DNA from: Candidatus Helicobacter avistercoris
GTDB lineage: Bacteria; Campylobacterota; Campylobacteria; Campylobacterales; Helicobacteraceae
Direction: 5' to 3'
Assembly: GCA_019115525.1 (NCBI GenBank)
Contig: DXDJ01000055.1
Span: 1 to 43,292, forward strand
Length of the DNA: 43,292 bases
The notes beneath the pieces were generated by a model, which had not been told where the DNA came from, did no database searches, and saw nothing but the letters and a program-made list of their open reading frames with translations. Of this stretch, positions 25,864 to 35,269 are shown piece by piece. The position numbers and the translations under genes are program-made. The first letter of the stretch is position 1; each line of letters opens with the position of its first letter.

Positions 25864-28118
25864 TTTTCCTCGTTTGTATTGATTTGTAATGGAATTATAG
25901 TTTTGATTTTTTCTAAAAAATCTTTTTCATAAGTGTCAAATCTTCGTTCAATTTCTTTGGCTTGTTGTGGTGATGTTGAATAGGTTTCGTAATATTCAAT
26001 AATGGCATTTGGTGCGCCATAATCACTTACCATTTTTCCGTGATTAGTTACTGCGTTATATTCTAGTTTGGATAGAAGACGATCTAAACCACCGATCTCA
26101 TCTGGCTTTTTATTAAGTTTGTCTGCCTGAACCTGTTTGTAAATTAGATTGAAAATACCAAGATATTTAACAAGTTGATACTTAAAAAACTGGAATACGC
26201 ATTTTGACACGTTATCAATGCTTATGTCGACACTCTGATCTTTTTTGATATAGTATTTTATCAATCCAATATAACCATCCTTTAAAAAATAGTGAAGATG
26301 AGATGTTATTGTTAGACTTTGATTTCTTGTAATGGATAATGCATACCGCTTAAAGTCATTGTTGGTGAACATTGGGGATAAAAATTTAATCAACCAATCA
26401 CAACAAACCCAGTCAATTTTAATTTGTCTCATATTGGTTTTTTGAATTAAAGTTGTTATATACCCTAATTCATCTTGTGTAAGGTTTGAAATTTTGACAT
26501 ATAAATTGATTTTTTGAGAATAACTAATGGATTGATACGATTTAAGAATATTATTATCAATTCCCAATCTTTGAGCTTCTTTTATTAACTCTTCTCTTTT
26601 TTGTATCTCCTCCTCTTTTAAAAATATTTTATCTGTAATAAAAAGATCAATCTCCTCTTTTTTTGATTCTTTGTCATAATTTTTATGCTGTATCAATTCA
26701 TTGTCTTTTTCTAGTGCTTTTTTAAAATCAGGGTCAAGAATAATGACATTTCCACTAAAGTGGTGCATAAATCTTCCTGCACGTCCTTCAATATTTTTTG
26801 CATCAAAATTTTTTAAAGCTTTGTTTGCTTTTTTTCCTTTAAAAACAATAAGATTTTTTGCAGAAGTATTTACTCCCTCGGTGATTGTTGTTGTTGAAAA
26901 AAGAATGTTGATATCCCCAGCATTGAAAAGAGAGATGATTTCTTGTTGTAGATATTTCGGAATTCTAGAATGATGTATTCCTATGCCTTGTTTTAGAGCT
27001 TTAACCAAGATCCAATCACTATGAAATTTTTGCTCTATATGGGCAATAAGTGTCTCTAGTTTTTTTGATATACGAATAGAAACTATCACATTGTTTTCAA
27101 GAATATTTTTTACTTGCCTTGTAAGAGAATCTGGGCCAGAACAATAGACAATAGCATTTTCACTCATATCAAGAATTCTTTGAATTTCTGTATAAAGTTG
27201 TGTCTCTCTGTCTTTTTGTTTTTTTATAGCTTGAAACCTATGGCTTTTATTCACAATGCGGTATTGATTGTAATTAAATGCTTTAAATCTATTGAACGTA
27301 ATAAAATTAGCAAAGGATGAGTTTGTGTTTTGATTAAATTCCAAAAAAGGTCCAGCCAAAAGCATGTCTGTATTGTTTTGAAGAGCATTATACAGAGCAA
27401 TACGATAGGATGTATCCCTTTCATGCTCTTTGTTTTCCTCATTTTCAATAAACTCATTGTCAATTTTGTAAATTTCATCAATAAATACAAAATCAAAGAG
27501 CAGGTCATTTTTATCCAAAAAAGACAAGAATCTTTCTGGGGTAAAGATAAAAAGATTGCCATTTTCAGAGTTATATTGGCATTCACTAAGAGTAAAGATT
27601 TGATATTTCTCTCTTATGTCAGAATAATTTTTATTAACCATAATTCTTTCGTAGTTTTCCGACAATAGGGCAATGGTTGGAAAGATAAGTGCAATATTTG
27701 AATATTGCATTTTTCTTATGATTTCATAAACCAAAAAAGTTTTTCCAAAAGATGTGCTTGCTGAAAGAAAAAAACGATTTTGTTTATTGGGGACAAAATT
27801 TTTTAGTACTTCCACTTGATGTTTATGCAGTTTTGTATATGGGGTGCACAGTGTTTTTTCATAAATCAATGAAGAGAGTGATGATAAATTTAAATCATAG
27901 CTCTCAATGTCATCATATTGAAAGTTTTTGAGCATATCATAGTAATGGGGAATGCCTACAAGGCTAGAAATATGGCGTAAAAAGTGCATATCTGCGTGAG
28001 ATAATATTTGATCTTTCATATAATCGAAAAAAGCACAGACACTTTCGGTTAATTCAGGAAGTTTATTTTCCTGATGTGCAAGAACTAAGATTTTTTCAAT
28101 ATATTGCTCTTTATCCAT
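25860..28118 (-). CDS. hamB: Hachiman helicase HamB
   Basis: A 752-residue SF2 helicase. It has Walker A ASTSFGKT (120-127), DEIY as Walker B (214-217), TTTITEGVNT as motif V and IEGRAGRF as the arginine-finger motif VI. The C-terminal half is helical and not recognisable. HamB is reported to sense DNA and hold HamA inactive until phage infection (family knowledge). The assignment rests on the adjacent DUF1837 HamA gene, which it overlaps by 34 bases. GGAG sits before the ATG. G+C is strikingly low (15 of 60 at 26461-26520), so it came from a different source than hsdR. Other SF2 defence helicases cannot be fully excluded. Confidence 0.82.
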   Translation of the reverse strand: MDKEQYIEKILVLAHQENKLPELTESVCAFFDYMKDQILSHADMHFLRHISSLVGIPHYYDMLKNFQYDDIESYDLNLSSLSSLIYEKTLCTPYTKLHKHQVEVLKNFVPNKQNRFFLSASTSFGKTFLVYEIIRKMQYSNIALIFPTIALLSENYERIMVNKNYSDIREKYQIFTLSECQYNSENGNLFIFTPERFLSFLDKNDLLFDFVFIDEIYKIDNEFIENEENKEHERDTSYRIALYNALQNNTDMLLAGPFLEFNQNTNSSFANFITFNRFKAFNYNQYRIVNKSHRFQAIKKQKDRETQLYTEIQRILDMSENAIVYCSGPDSLTRQVKNILENNVIVSIRISKKLETLIAHIEQKFHSDWILVKALKQGIGIHHSRIPKYLQQEIISLFNAGDINILFSTTTITEGVNTSAKNLIVFKGKKANKALKNFDAKNIEGRAGRFMHHFSGNVIILDPDFKKALEKDNELIQHKNYDKESKKEEIDLFITDKIFLKEEEIQKREELIKEAQRLGIDNNILKSYQSISYSQKINLYVKISNLTQDELGYITTLIQKTNMRQIKIDWVCCDWLIKFLSPMFTNNDFKRYALSITRNQSLTITSHLHYFLKDGYIGLIKYYIKKDQSVDISIDNVSKCVFQFFKYQLVKYLGIFNLIYKQVQADKLNKKPDEIGGLDRLLSKLEYNAVTNHGKMVSDYGAPNAIIEYYETYSTSPQQAKEIERRFDTYEKDFLEKIKTIIPLQINTNEEK

Positions 28119-28978
28119 TCAAGCACTCCTATTTTTATATCCCTGATTGCGTTGCAGGGGATTAAAATAAAAAATAATTCATAAGGAATCTCGGCAGATA
28201 TATCTTTATCTTGCTGGTTGATAATCTCGACAATATACTCAATTGCTTCGTCATAGTCTTTCTTAGTTTCATAAATCCAAAGAATAGGATAAACAAGAGT
28301 GATGTCGTATTTTTTTATTTCATTCTTCAATTTAATTATTGGATTATTTTTCCAAGCTTCTGAAAGCTCAATAAGTATTGGATGTCTACTTTTTTGATAG
28401 TATTTTTGGATTGATGTTAAATTTTTATTTAGATATTCCTCACAAAATATTTTTTTAAAATTTTTTGTAATATCTTGTATTGTTGTCTCATTCTTGGTTT
28501 TAAACTTTACTTCCCCAAACCACAACTCAAGTTTGTTTTGATCTTTAACAATAATATGATAGGAATCATATCCATGAACTTCTGATTTTGATAGTAGATC
28601 ATAGAAATGTCCTCTTGAAATAAAAACCTCAGTATTGAAATATGCAAGGAGAATAGCGTGAAGCAATACTTCTCCATAAAAGCCATATTTTAACTGACTT
28701 GATTCACTGGCATTGGAGTTAAATCTAAATCTTTCTTCAAGAGCAGTTTCAAATAAGGCTTCATAATTGAATTCTACTTGCTCTATTTCATATTCTTCAA
28801 ATGAGTAATTAATGATTCCCTTGCAGATAATATCAATCAATGCCTGATTGTCAATAATCTTATAGCAATGATCCTCTTGGGTTGAAAAGATAGAGGAGTC
28901 TATTTGTAAATCACTATGTGGGAGCTTATATTGAAAAACAATAGTATCTTTAATCTGTTGAAGTAGATTCTCTTTCAT
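28085..28978 (-). CDS. hamA: Hachiman nuclease HamA (DUF1837)
   Basis: A 297-residue DUF1837 protein. The family blocks are YGEVLLHAILLAYFN (101-115), LLSKSEVHGYDSYH (128-141) and LELWFGEVKFK (150-160). D138 with E156-X-K158 gives a PD-(D/E)XK-like active site, consistent with the DNase activity known for HamA. It partners with the downstream HamB. The gene begins at the hsdS stop with a 4-base ATGA overlap, and its AAAGAGAA sequence lies in hsdS. AT-rich like hamB. Seeing both Hachiman components with intact motifs argues that the system is functional. Confidence 0.85.
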   Translation of the reverse strand: MKENLLQQIKDTIVFQYKLPHSDLQIDSSIFSTQEDHCYKIIDNQALIDIICKGIINYSFEEYEIEQVEFNYEALFETALEERFRFNSNASESSQLKYGFYGEVLLHAILLAYFNTEVFISRGHFYDLLSKSEVHGYDSYHIIVKDQNKLELWFGEVKFKTKNETTIQDITKNFKKIFCEEYLNKNLTSIQKYYQKSRHPILIELSEAWKNNPIIKLKNEIKKYDITLVYPILWIYETKKDYDEAIEYIVEIINQQDKDISAEIPYELFFILIPCNAIRDIKIGVLEWIKSNILKKS

Positions 28979-30414
28979 ATTTTTGCTATTAGTTCTCTAA
29001 GTAGTTTTTTGGATAAAAAAAGTGTTTTTTGTTGAGAAAACATATTTCTAAAAATTTTATCAAAAATCAACTCTATTTTATTATGAAAACCCAACAATTC
29101 CTCATCACTTGGCATTGGAATCTTGATTTTTGAAAAATCCCCTGTGTTAAGATTGAGTGTTGCTGTCCCTCCACTTGCTAGGGCGTGAAGCTCATCATAC
29201 AAGGATTGTAAATACAAAAAGAGATAATAGCGATAGTGGGGTTTGTGAGGAATGATTGAGTTAATTTGCTGATTGGTTTGTGCCTCTGTGGCATTCATTG
29301 AAACCAATCCTACTGTGGCAATACAGCTTACACAAATTGAGAGAGGAGGGAGTATTTTGTTTTTTTGAGAATCCGCTCCCTCTTGAGTTAAGGTGTCAGC
29401 AGTGGAAAAAACAAAAATATTGCCGTGCATATCAGGGATTTTGATAAATGGATAATTTCCCCCATAATAGCTTTTATTGTTCTTTGAGGGGGTTTTGCCA
29501 CAAACGATTGTTCCAAAATCGCTTAATAGTTTTTCCTCCCACTCCTCTTTTGCATTGTCAATGAAATAATGACGAAAGAGGGTTTGGGCGAGGGATTCTA
29601 GGGTGTGATTTTGTCGGTGGAGGAAGTCGATTTTGTCATCAAAACTACTGAGAATCTCTGCGATTTCTTTTTGTCGTTCTAGGGGTGGGAGGGGGATTGT
29701 GATTTGTGAAAAACTTTCTTTTGTGATAGTGTCAAATACCGAACCATAGGCATTATTGCAAAAAAGTGGCTTTAAAGACTTAAGCAAGTAGTAGAGATAG
29801 TGTTTGTCAATCTCTTTTTTAGCTCTGATTCCGTAGCAAGATTGATTAAAAGCCATATCTCTCCCCAGCATTGCAACAACTCCAACCGTTCCGCGAGCTG
29901 AAAAAATAATATCCCCCTTTTGAAGCATTTTTGTACTGCTTTTTTCTAAGCCTAATGGGGTAATGGTTTTTTCTGTTTGGTAGACAAATTTTGAATCATT
30001 GTTAAAATCAGCAATTGAAAGCCAAGGTATATCCCCATTCCAATATTCTGCTATTGAGGTTTTGGGTGTTCCTCCCCCAATAATCTCGATTATATCCCCC
30101 AATCTCACTTCTTGCCACTCTTCCTCTCTCTTATAGAGTGTGAGGGCGTGGGTATCGATATGCTCTTTTAGCTCTTGGGGTGCTCTCTCATAATCGAGGA
30201 TATCGCAGAAATAGGGGAGCGTGGAGTCTTCTAGTTCCTCTTTGAGATGTGCGAGTAGGGTGGGGGTGATGTCGCCTTTGAGGGCGATGTCAATATCTGA
30301 GCTCTCCTTGTGAGTGCCTAGAGCCCTTGAGCCAAAGAGCAGGGCTTGAGCGATTGTGGGGTGTTTGGCAAATAGTGTTTGCAGGGTTTTAAGGTGCTTG
30401 GAGTGTAGATTCAT
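28975..30414 (-). CDS. hsdS: Fusion: MNT nucleotidyltransferase antitoxin domain + type I specificity subunit HsdS
   Basis: A 479-residue two-part protein. Residues 1-95 are a minimal nucleotidyltransferase: FGSRALG and SSDIDIAL give GSX10DXD exactly (G28 S29, D40 and D42), and D71 or D74 is the likely third carboxylate. From residue 100 on it is a normal HsdS with two target recognition domains: TRD1 about 100-240, a central conserved helix (PPLERQKEIAEILSSFDDKID, about 242-262), TRD2 about 292-440, and a C-terminal helix. MNT proteins of type VII toxin-antitoxin pairs AMPylate their HEPN toxin, and the gene just upstream encodes such a HEPN protein. No ATG lies near the domain border; a GTG at codon 103 after GAGGAAGA could give free HsdS. 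The target sequence cannot be read. Confidence 0.9.
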   Translation of the reverse strand: MNLHSKHLKTLQTLFAKHPTIAQALLFGSRALGTHKESSDIDIALKGDITPTLLAHLKEELEDSTLPYFCDILDYERAPQELKEHIDTHALTLYKREEEWQEVRLGDIIEIIGGGTPKTSIAEYWNGDIPWLSIADFNNDSKFVYQTEKTITPLGLEKSSTKMLQKGDIIFSARGTVGVVAMLGRDMAFNQSCYGIRAKKEIDKHYLYYLLKSLKPLFCNNAYGSVFDTITKESFSQITIPLPPLERQKEIAEILSSFDDKIDFLHRQNHTLESLAQTLFRHYFIDNAKEEWEEKLLSDFGTIVCGKTPSKNNKSYYGGNYPFIKIPDMHGNIFVFSTADTLTQEGADSQKNKILPPLSICVSCIATVGLVSMNATEAQTNQQINSIIPHKPHYRYYLFLYLQSLYDELHALASGGTATLNLNTGDFSKIKIPMPSDEELLGFHNKIELIFDKIFRNMFSQQKTLFLSKKLLRELIAKI

Positions 30415-30812
30415 GGTTTGGCTTTGAGGGAGAGATAGAGGTTTTGGGCTAAGAGAGAGAAGCCAGAGAGGATATACTCTACATTCTCATCTAGGAGTTT
30501 GCTATCGTAGGTGTGGCTTGTGATGTTTCTCCTCTCTAGGGCTTGAAGCCATTCTTCAGGATTGCTTATCAGTCCATAGGCGTAGGCTTGGCGTATGCAC
30601 TCTTTGGGGCTTTTGGGGGTGAATCCCTCACTTTCTAGAAAGTCTTTGATGACTTTCCAGCATAGCTCGATTAGTACTTCAAAGCGTTGGATAATGCCTT
30701 CTTTTTCAAGGTTTGAGAAATCATCTCGCCCCATATTGACAACCTCTTCAAAGTTGAGATAGGCTCTTTGAAAATGCTCGAAGCGTTGTTGGAATCTAAG
30801 TGAAGGACTCAT
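30411..30812 (-). CDS. HEPN toxin-like protein (HepT / HI0074 family)
   Basis: A 133-residue helical HEPN protein of the nucleotidyltransferase substrate-binding (HI0074) type. The motif RNITSHTY (R95 to Y102) satisfies RX4HXY. R and H are RNase catalytic residues in HepT toxins, and the Tyr is the site AMPylated by MntA (family knowledge). The gene overlaps hsdM upstream and the MNT-hsdS fusion downstream by 4 bases each, in the toxin-antitoxin order usual for HEPN/MNT pairs. Its base composition resembles hsdM and hsdS. Whether it is toxic, or has become a structural regulator of restriction, cannot be told from sequence. Confidence 0.87.
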   Translation of the reverse strand: MSPSLRFQQRFEHFQRAYLNFEEVVNMGRDDFSNLEKEGIIQRFEVLIELCWKVIKDFLESEGFTPKSPKECIRQAYAYGLISNPEEWLQALERRNITSHTYDSKLLDENVEYILSGFSLLAQNLYLSLKAKP

Positions 30813-32320
30813 CTTATCTCCTTTTCTATCTTTTCCAAACTCTTGCGGATTCGCTCATTGAGGATGACTTCCTCTCTCATCTGCTCTTCTAGCTCAGCCT
30901 TTAGGCGTGCAAACTCGCTTTTGAAGTCAAAGTTTTCCTCGCTCTCGCTAAGCCCCACATATCGCCCAGGTGTGAGGGTATACTCAAGTGAGCGGATTTC
31001 CTCCAAACTTGCACTTTTGCAAAACCCTGCGATGTCCTCATAGCCCTCATCTCTTAACCATTTGTGATAGGTGTCAGCGATTTGGGCGATGTGAGAGGGT
31101 GGGAGGATTTTGTTTTTGCGATTGATAGGTTCTCCTAGATTGCGTGCATCGATGAATAGTGTCTGAGACTTTTTTCTACCACGACGCACAAACCAAAGAC
31201 ACGCAGGGATTTGGGTGTTTAAGAAAAGTTTTGCAGGGAGATTGACAATACACTCGATGAGATTGTCTTCTATAAGGGCTTTTCGGATTTCTCCCTCTCC
31301 TGCTGTATTGCTTGTGAGGCTTCCTTTGGCTAGGACAAACCCTGCTACACCATTGACAGGGGAGAGGTGAGAGATGAAGTGCTGTATCCACGCATAGTTG
31401 GCGTTGCCCTCAGGGGGGATGCCATATTTCCAGCGTTTGTCTTCTTTGAGGAGTTCTCCACTCCAATCCGAATCGTTAAAAGGTGGATTTGCGATGATGA
31501 AGTCAGCTTTGAGGTCAGGGTGAGCGTCTTGGAGAAATGAACCCTCAGCATTCCATTTCACTTGAGCCGAATCAATTTTAGCTATGGCTAGATTCATCTT
31601 AGCAAGTCGCCAAGTGGTTTGGTTGCTCTCTTGTCCGTAGATTGAGATAGAGTCGATTCTGCCTTGATGCTCTTTGATAAACTTCTCGCTTTGCACAAAC
31701 ATTCCCCCACTTCCACAACAAGGGTCAAATACTCTTCCCTTATAAGGCTCTAGCATACTTACTAGAAGCTCTACGACACTTTTGGGTGTGTAGAATTGCC
31801 CTCCTTGTTTTCCCTCTGCAAGTGCAAACTCTCCTAAGAAAAACTCAAACACACGCCCAAGCACATCTGCACTCTCTTCTTTGCTTTTCTCAAGTGCAAT
31901 GTTGGCGATGAGATCAAGCAAGGCTCCAAGGGATTTGCTATCCAAGTTGTCTTTGGCATAGACTTTGGGGAGAACACCTTTGAGGGATGGGTTGTTCTGC
32001 TCTATGGCTACCATTGCCTCATCGATTGTTTTTCCTATGGTGGGGAGTTTGGAGCAGGAGAGTAGATAGCTCCAGCGTGCTTTGGGTGGGACAAAGAAGA
32101 GATTTTCTGCTAGATATTCATCTTTGTCTTCAGCCTCCTCAAGAGAGCTTTGCAGGAGAGTTTGGTAATATCTTTCAAATCCATCAGAGATATAACGCAA
32201 AAAAATCAAACCCAAAACAATGTGTTTATACTCGGCTGCATCGATGTTTTTTCTGAGTTTATCTGCACTTTTCCATAGCACATCTTCTAGGGATTCTTGA
32301 ATTTTTTGCTTTTTTGCCAT
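30809..32320 (-). CDS. hsdM: Type I restriction-modification methyltransferase subunit
   Basis: A 503-residue N6-adenine methyltransferase subunit. The HsdM N-terminal helical domain occupies about 1-145. The motor-like block GGQFYTPKSVVELL (173-186) precedes motif I DPCCGSGGMF (199-208). Motif IV is NPPF (278-281). The C-terminal region ends in a charged helix that contacts HsdS. It is the first gene of the six-gene operon, with a TATAAT-like box 37 bases upstream. It methylates the host site defined by HsdS. Complete. Confidence 0.96.
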   Translation of the reverse strand: MAKKQKIQESLEDVLWKSADKLRKNIDAAEYKHIVLGLIFLRYISDGFERYYQTLLQSSLEEAEDKDEYLAENLFFVPPKARWSYLLSCSKLPTIGKTIDEAMVAIEQNNPSLKGVLPKVYAKDNLDSKSLGALLDLIANIALEKSKEESADVLGRVFEFFLGEFALAEGKQGGQFYTPKSVVELLVSMLEPYKGRVFDPCCGSGGMFVQSEKFIKEHQGRIDSISIYGQESNQTTWRLAKMNLAIAKIDSAQVKWNAEGSFLQDAHPDLKADFIIANPPFNDSDWSGELLKEDKRWKYGIPPEGNANYAWIQHFISHLSPVNGVAGFVLAKGSLTSNTAGEGEIRKALIEDNLIECIVNLPAKLFLNTQIPACLWFVRRGRKKSQTLFIDARNLGEPINRKNKILPPSHIAQIADTYHKWLRDEGYEDIAGFCKSASLEEIRSLEYTLTPGRYVGLSESEENFDFKSEFARLKAELEEQMREEVILNERIRKSLEKIEKEIR

Positions 32321-32356
32321 TGTTGGAAACCTTGATTGCGTTTTAAGTATTTTGGG

Positions 32357-32362
32357 ATTATA
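32357..32362 (-). promoter_or_regulatory. Predicted -10 box for the hsd/Hachiman operon
   Basis: The minus strand reads GGCTATAATCCC about 37 bases before the hsdM ATG. No other promoter is needed for the six overlapping genes downstream. Confidence 0.5.
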
Positions 32363-32428
32363 GCCTAAGTGATAATCTTAAGCCCAAGTAAACAAAACAA
32401 AACCACTCTGTTTTTTTCTTATTTAAAG

Positions 32429-32434
32429 TATAAT
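32429..32434 (+). promoter_or_regulatory. Predicted -10 box for purA
   Basis: AAAGTATAATCTC lies about 38 bases before the purA ATG, divergent from the hsdM promoter. Confidence 0.55.
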
Positions 32435-32451
32435 CTCTCCTTTTGGGTTGA

Positions 32452-34141
<1,690 letters not shown>

Positions 34142-34145
<4 letters not shown>

Positions 34146-34753
34146 AGAGAGTCATAGCAAGTGTGATAATACTAGTAAATGCGTGGGGAGAGATGGTGGA
34201 TTGTAACGCTCTTTTTCAATCGCGAAAAGATGAGATCGCAGGACAACTTCAAAAGCTTCAAGAACAACAACAAATGCTTCAAATCTTACAGGGGGCAACA
34301 GAGGGCGTGCTAAAAGAGCGAGAAGCAAAGCTTAAAACCCAAGAGGAAGAAATGAAGAAAAAACAAGAGGCATTTGAGCAAGAAGAGAAAAACTTCCAAT
34401 CCAAGCTTAAAGCTCAAGAAGAAGAGAGCAACAAACGCATTCAAGAGAGAGAAAAAAAGATCCAAGATCTAATCGCACAAAATCAAAAAATCCTAGAAGA
34501 AATCAAAGGAATCAAACAAGATAAAGTCGTAGAAACTTATACAAAAATGAAAGATTCTAAAGCTGCGTTGATTTTGGAGAGCTTGCCTACAAAGGATGCG
34601 GTGGAGATTTTGGGAAAAATGGATGCAAAATTGATGAGTAAAATTATGGCAAAAATGTCCCCTCAAAAAGCAGGAGAGATCACCATAATGCTCCAAAAAA
34701 CTCCATCGGCAAATGCAGATGAAAATGCCAATGCAGGCACAAAAGCTCCATAG
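34142..34753 (+). CDS. MotE-like periplasmic flagellar motor chaperone (HP0257-like)
   Basis: A 203-residue protein. A short N-terminal hydrophobic segment (VIASVIILVNAWG) acts as signal or anchor, a long Gln/Glu/Lys coiled coil spans about 25-130, and a helical MgtE-N-like domain follows (ALILESLPTKDAVEILGKMDAKLMSKIMAKMSPQ, given here as motif blocks over about 140-172). This is the layout of MotE/PDP proteins, which stabilise the stator protein MotB in epsilonproteobacteria (family knowledge). It overlaps the FliJ-like gene by 4 bases, with AGGAGG just before its ATG. The low-complexity C-terminal tail is Ala/Asn rich. Confidence 0.75.
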
Positions 34754-34763
34754 CTTTTTGTGT

Positions 34764-34769
34764 TATAAT
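34764..34769 (+). promoter_or_regulatory. Predicted -10 box for the aroQ-flagellar run
   Basis: TTGTGTTATAATC lies about 27 bases before the aroQ ATG and is the only good TATAAT in the gap after the MotE-like gene. Confidence 0.55.
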
Positions 34770-34795
34770 CAACATAAAAATAAAAGAGGTGTAAT

Positions 34796-35269
34796 ATGAA
34801 AATTCTAGTAATTCAAGGACCAAATCTCAATGTATTGGGACATCGTGATCCACGCATTTATGGAAATGTAACTTTGGAGCAAATCCATCAAAATATGCAA
34901 GAGATGGCAAAGCAAAACGATGTAGAACTTGAGTTTTTTCAAAGCAATTTTGAAGGAGAGATTATTGACAAACTCCAAGAATGTATCGGAGGAGAATATC
35001 AAGGAGTGATTATCAATCCTGCAGCTTATGCTCATACTTCTGTAGCGATTGCTGATGCGATTGCATCTTGTGGTGTGCCCTGTGTTGAAGTGCATTTGAG
35101 CAATATTTTTGCAAGAGAGGAGTATCGCAACAAAAGTTATAGCGGTGCAGTATGTGCAGGTGTGATTTCAGGATTTGGTGCTTTTGGCTATCATCTTGCT
35201 CTTATCTCACTCTTTCAAATCATCAAGGAAATCAAAGCAATCGCTGATGCACAGAAAAAACAAGCTTAA
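34796..35269 (+). CDS. aroQ: Type II 3-dehydroquinate dehydratase
   Basis: Third step of the shikimate pathway. The 157 residues form the flavodoxin-like dodecameric enzyme. The active-site segments are QGPNLNVLGHRDPRIYG (about 6-22; catalytic Arg and Tyr), INPAAYAHTSVAIADA (about 74-89) and VEVHLSNIFAREEYR (catalytic His about 100, then Arg). AGAGGTG precedes the ATG. The next gene starts inside its last codons. Same neighbour as HP1038 in H. pylori. Confidence 0.97.
   Translation: MKILVIQGPNLNVLGHRDPRIYGNVTLEQIHQNMQEMAKQNDVELEFFQSNFEGEIIDKLQECIGGEYQGVIINPAAYAHTSVAIADAIASCGVPCVEVHLSNIFAREEYRNKSYSGAVCAGVISGFGAFGYHLALISLFQIIKEIKAIADAQKKQA

Noticed and set aside
35175-35246. Longer M24 peptidase frame beginning inside aroQ
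   Set aside because: The added 24 residues are a shadow of the aroQ coding sequence; ATG 35247 gives a normal N terminus.
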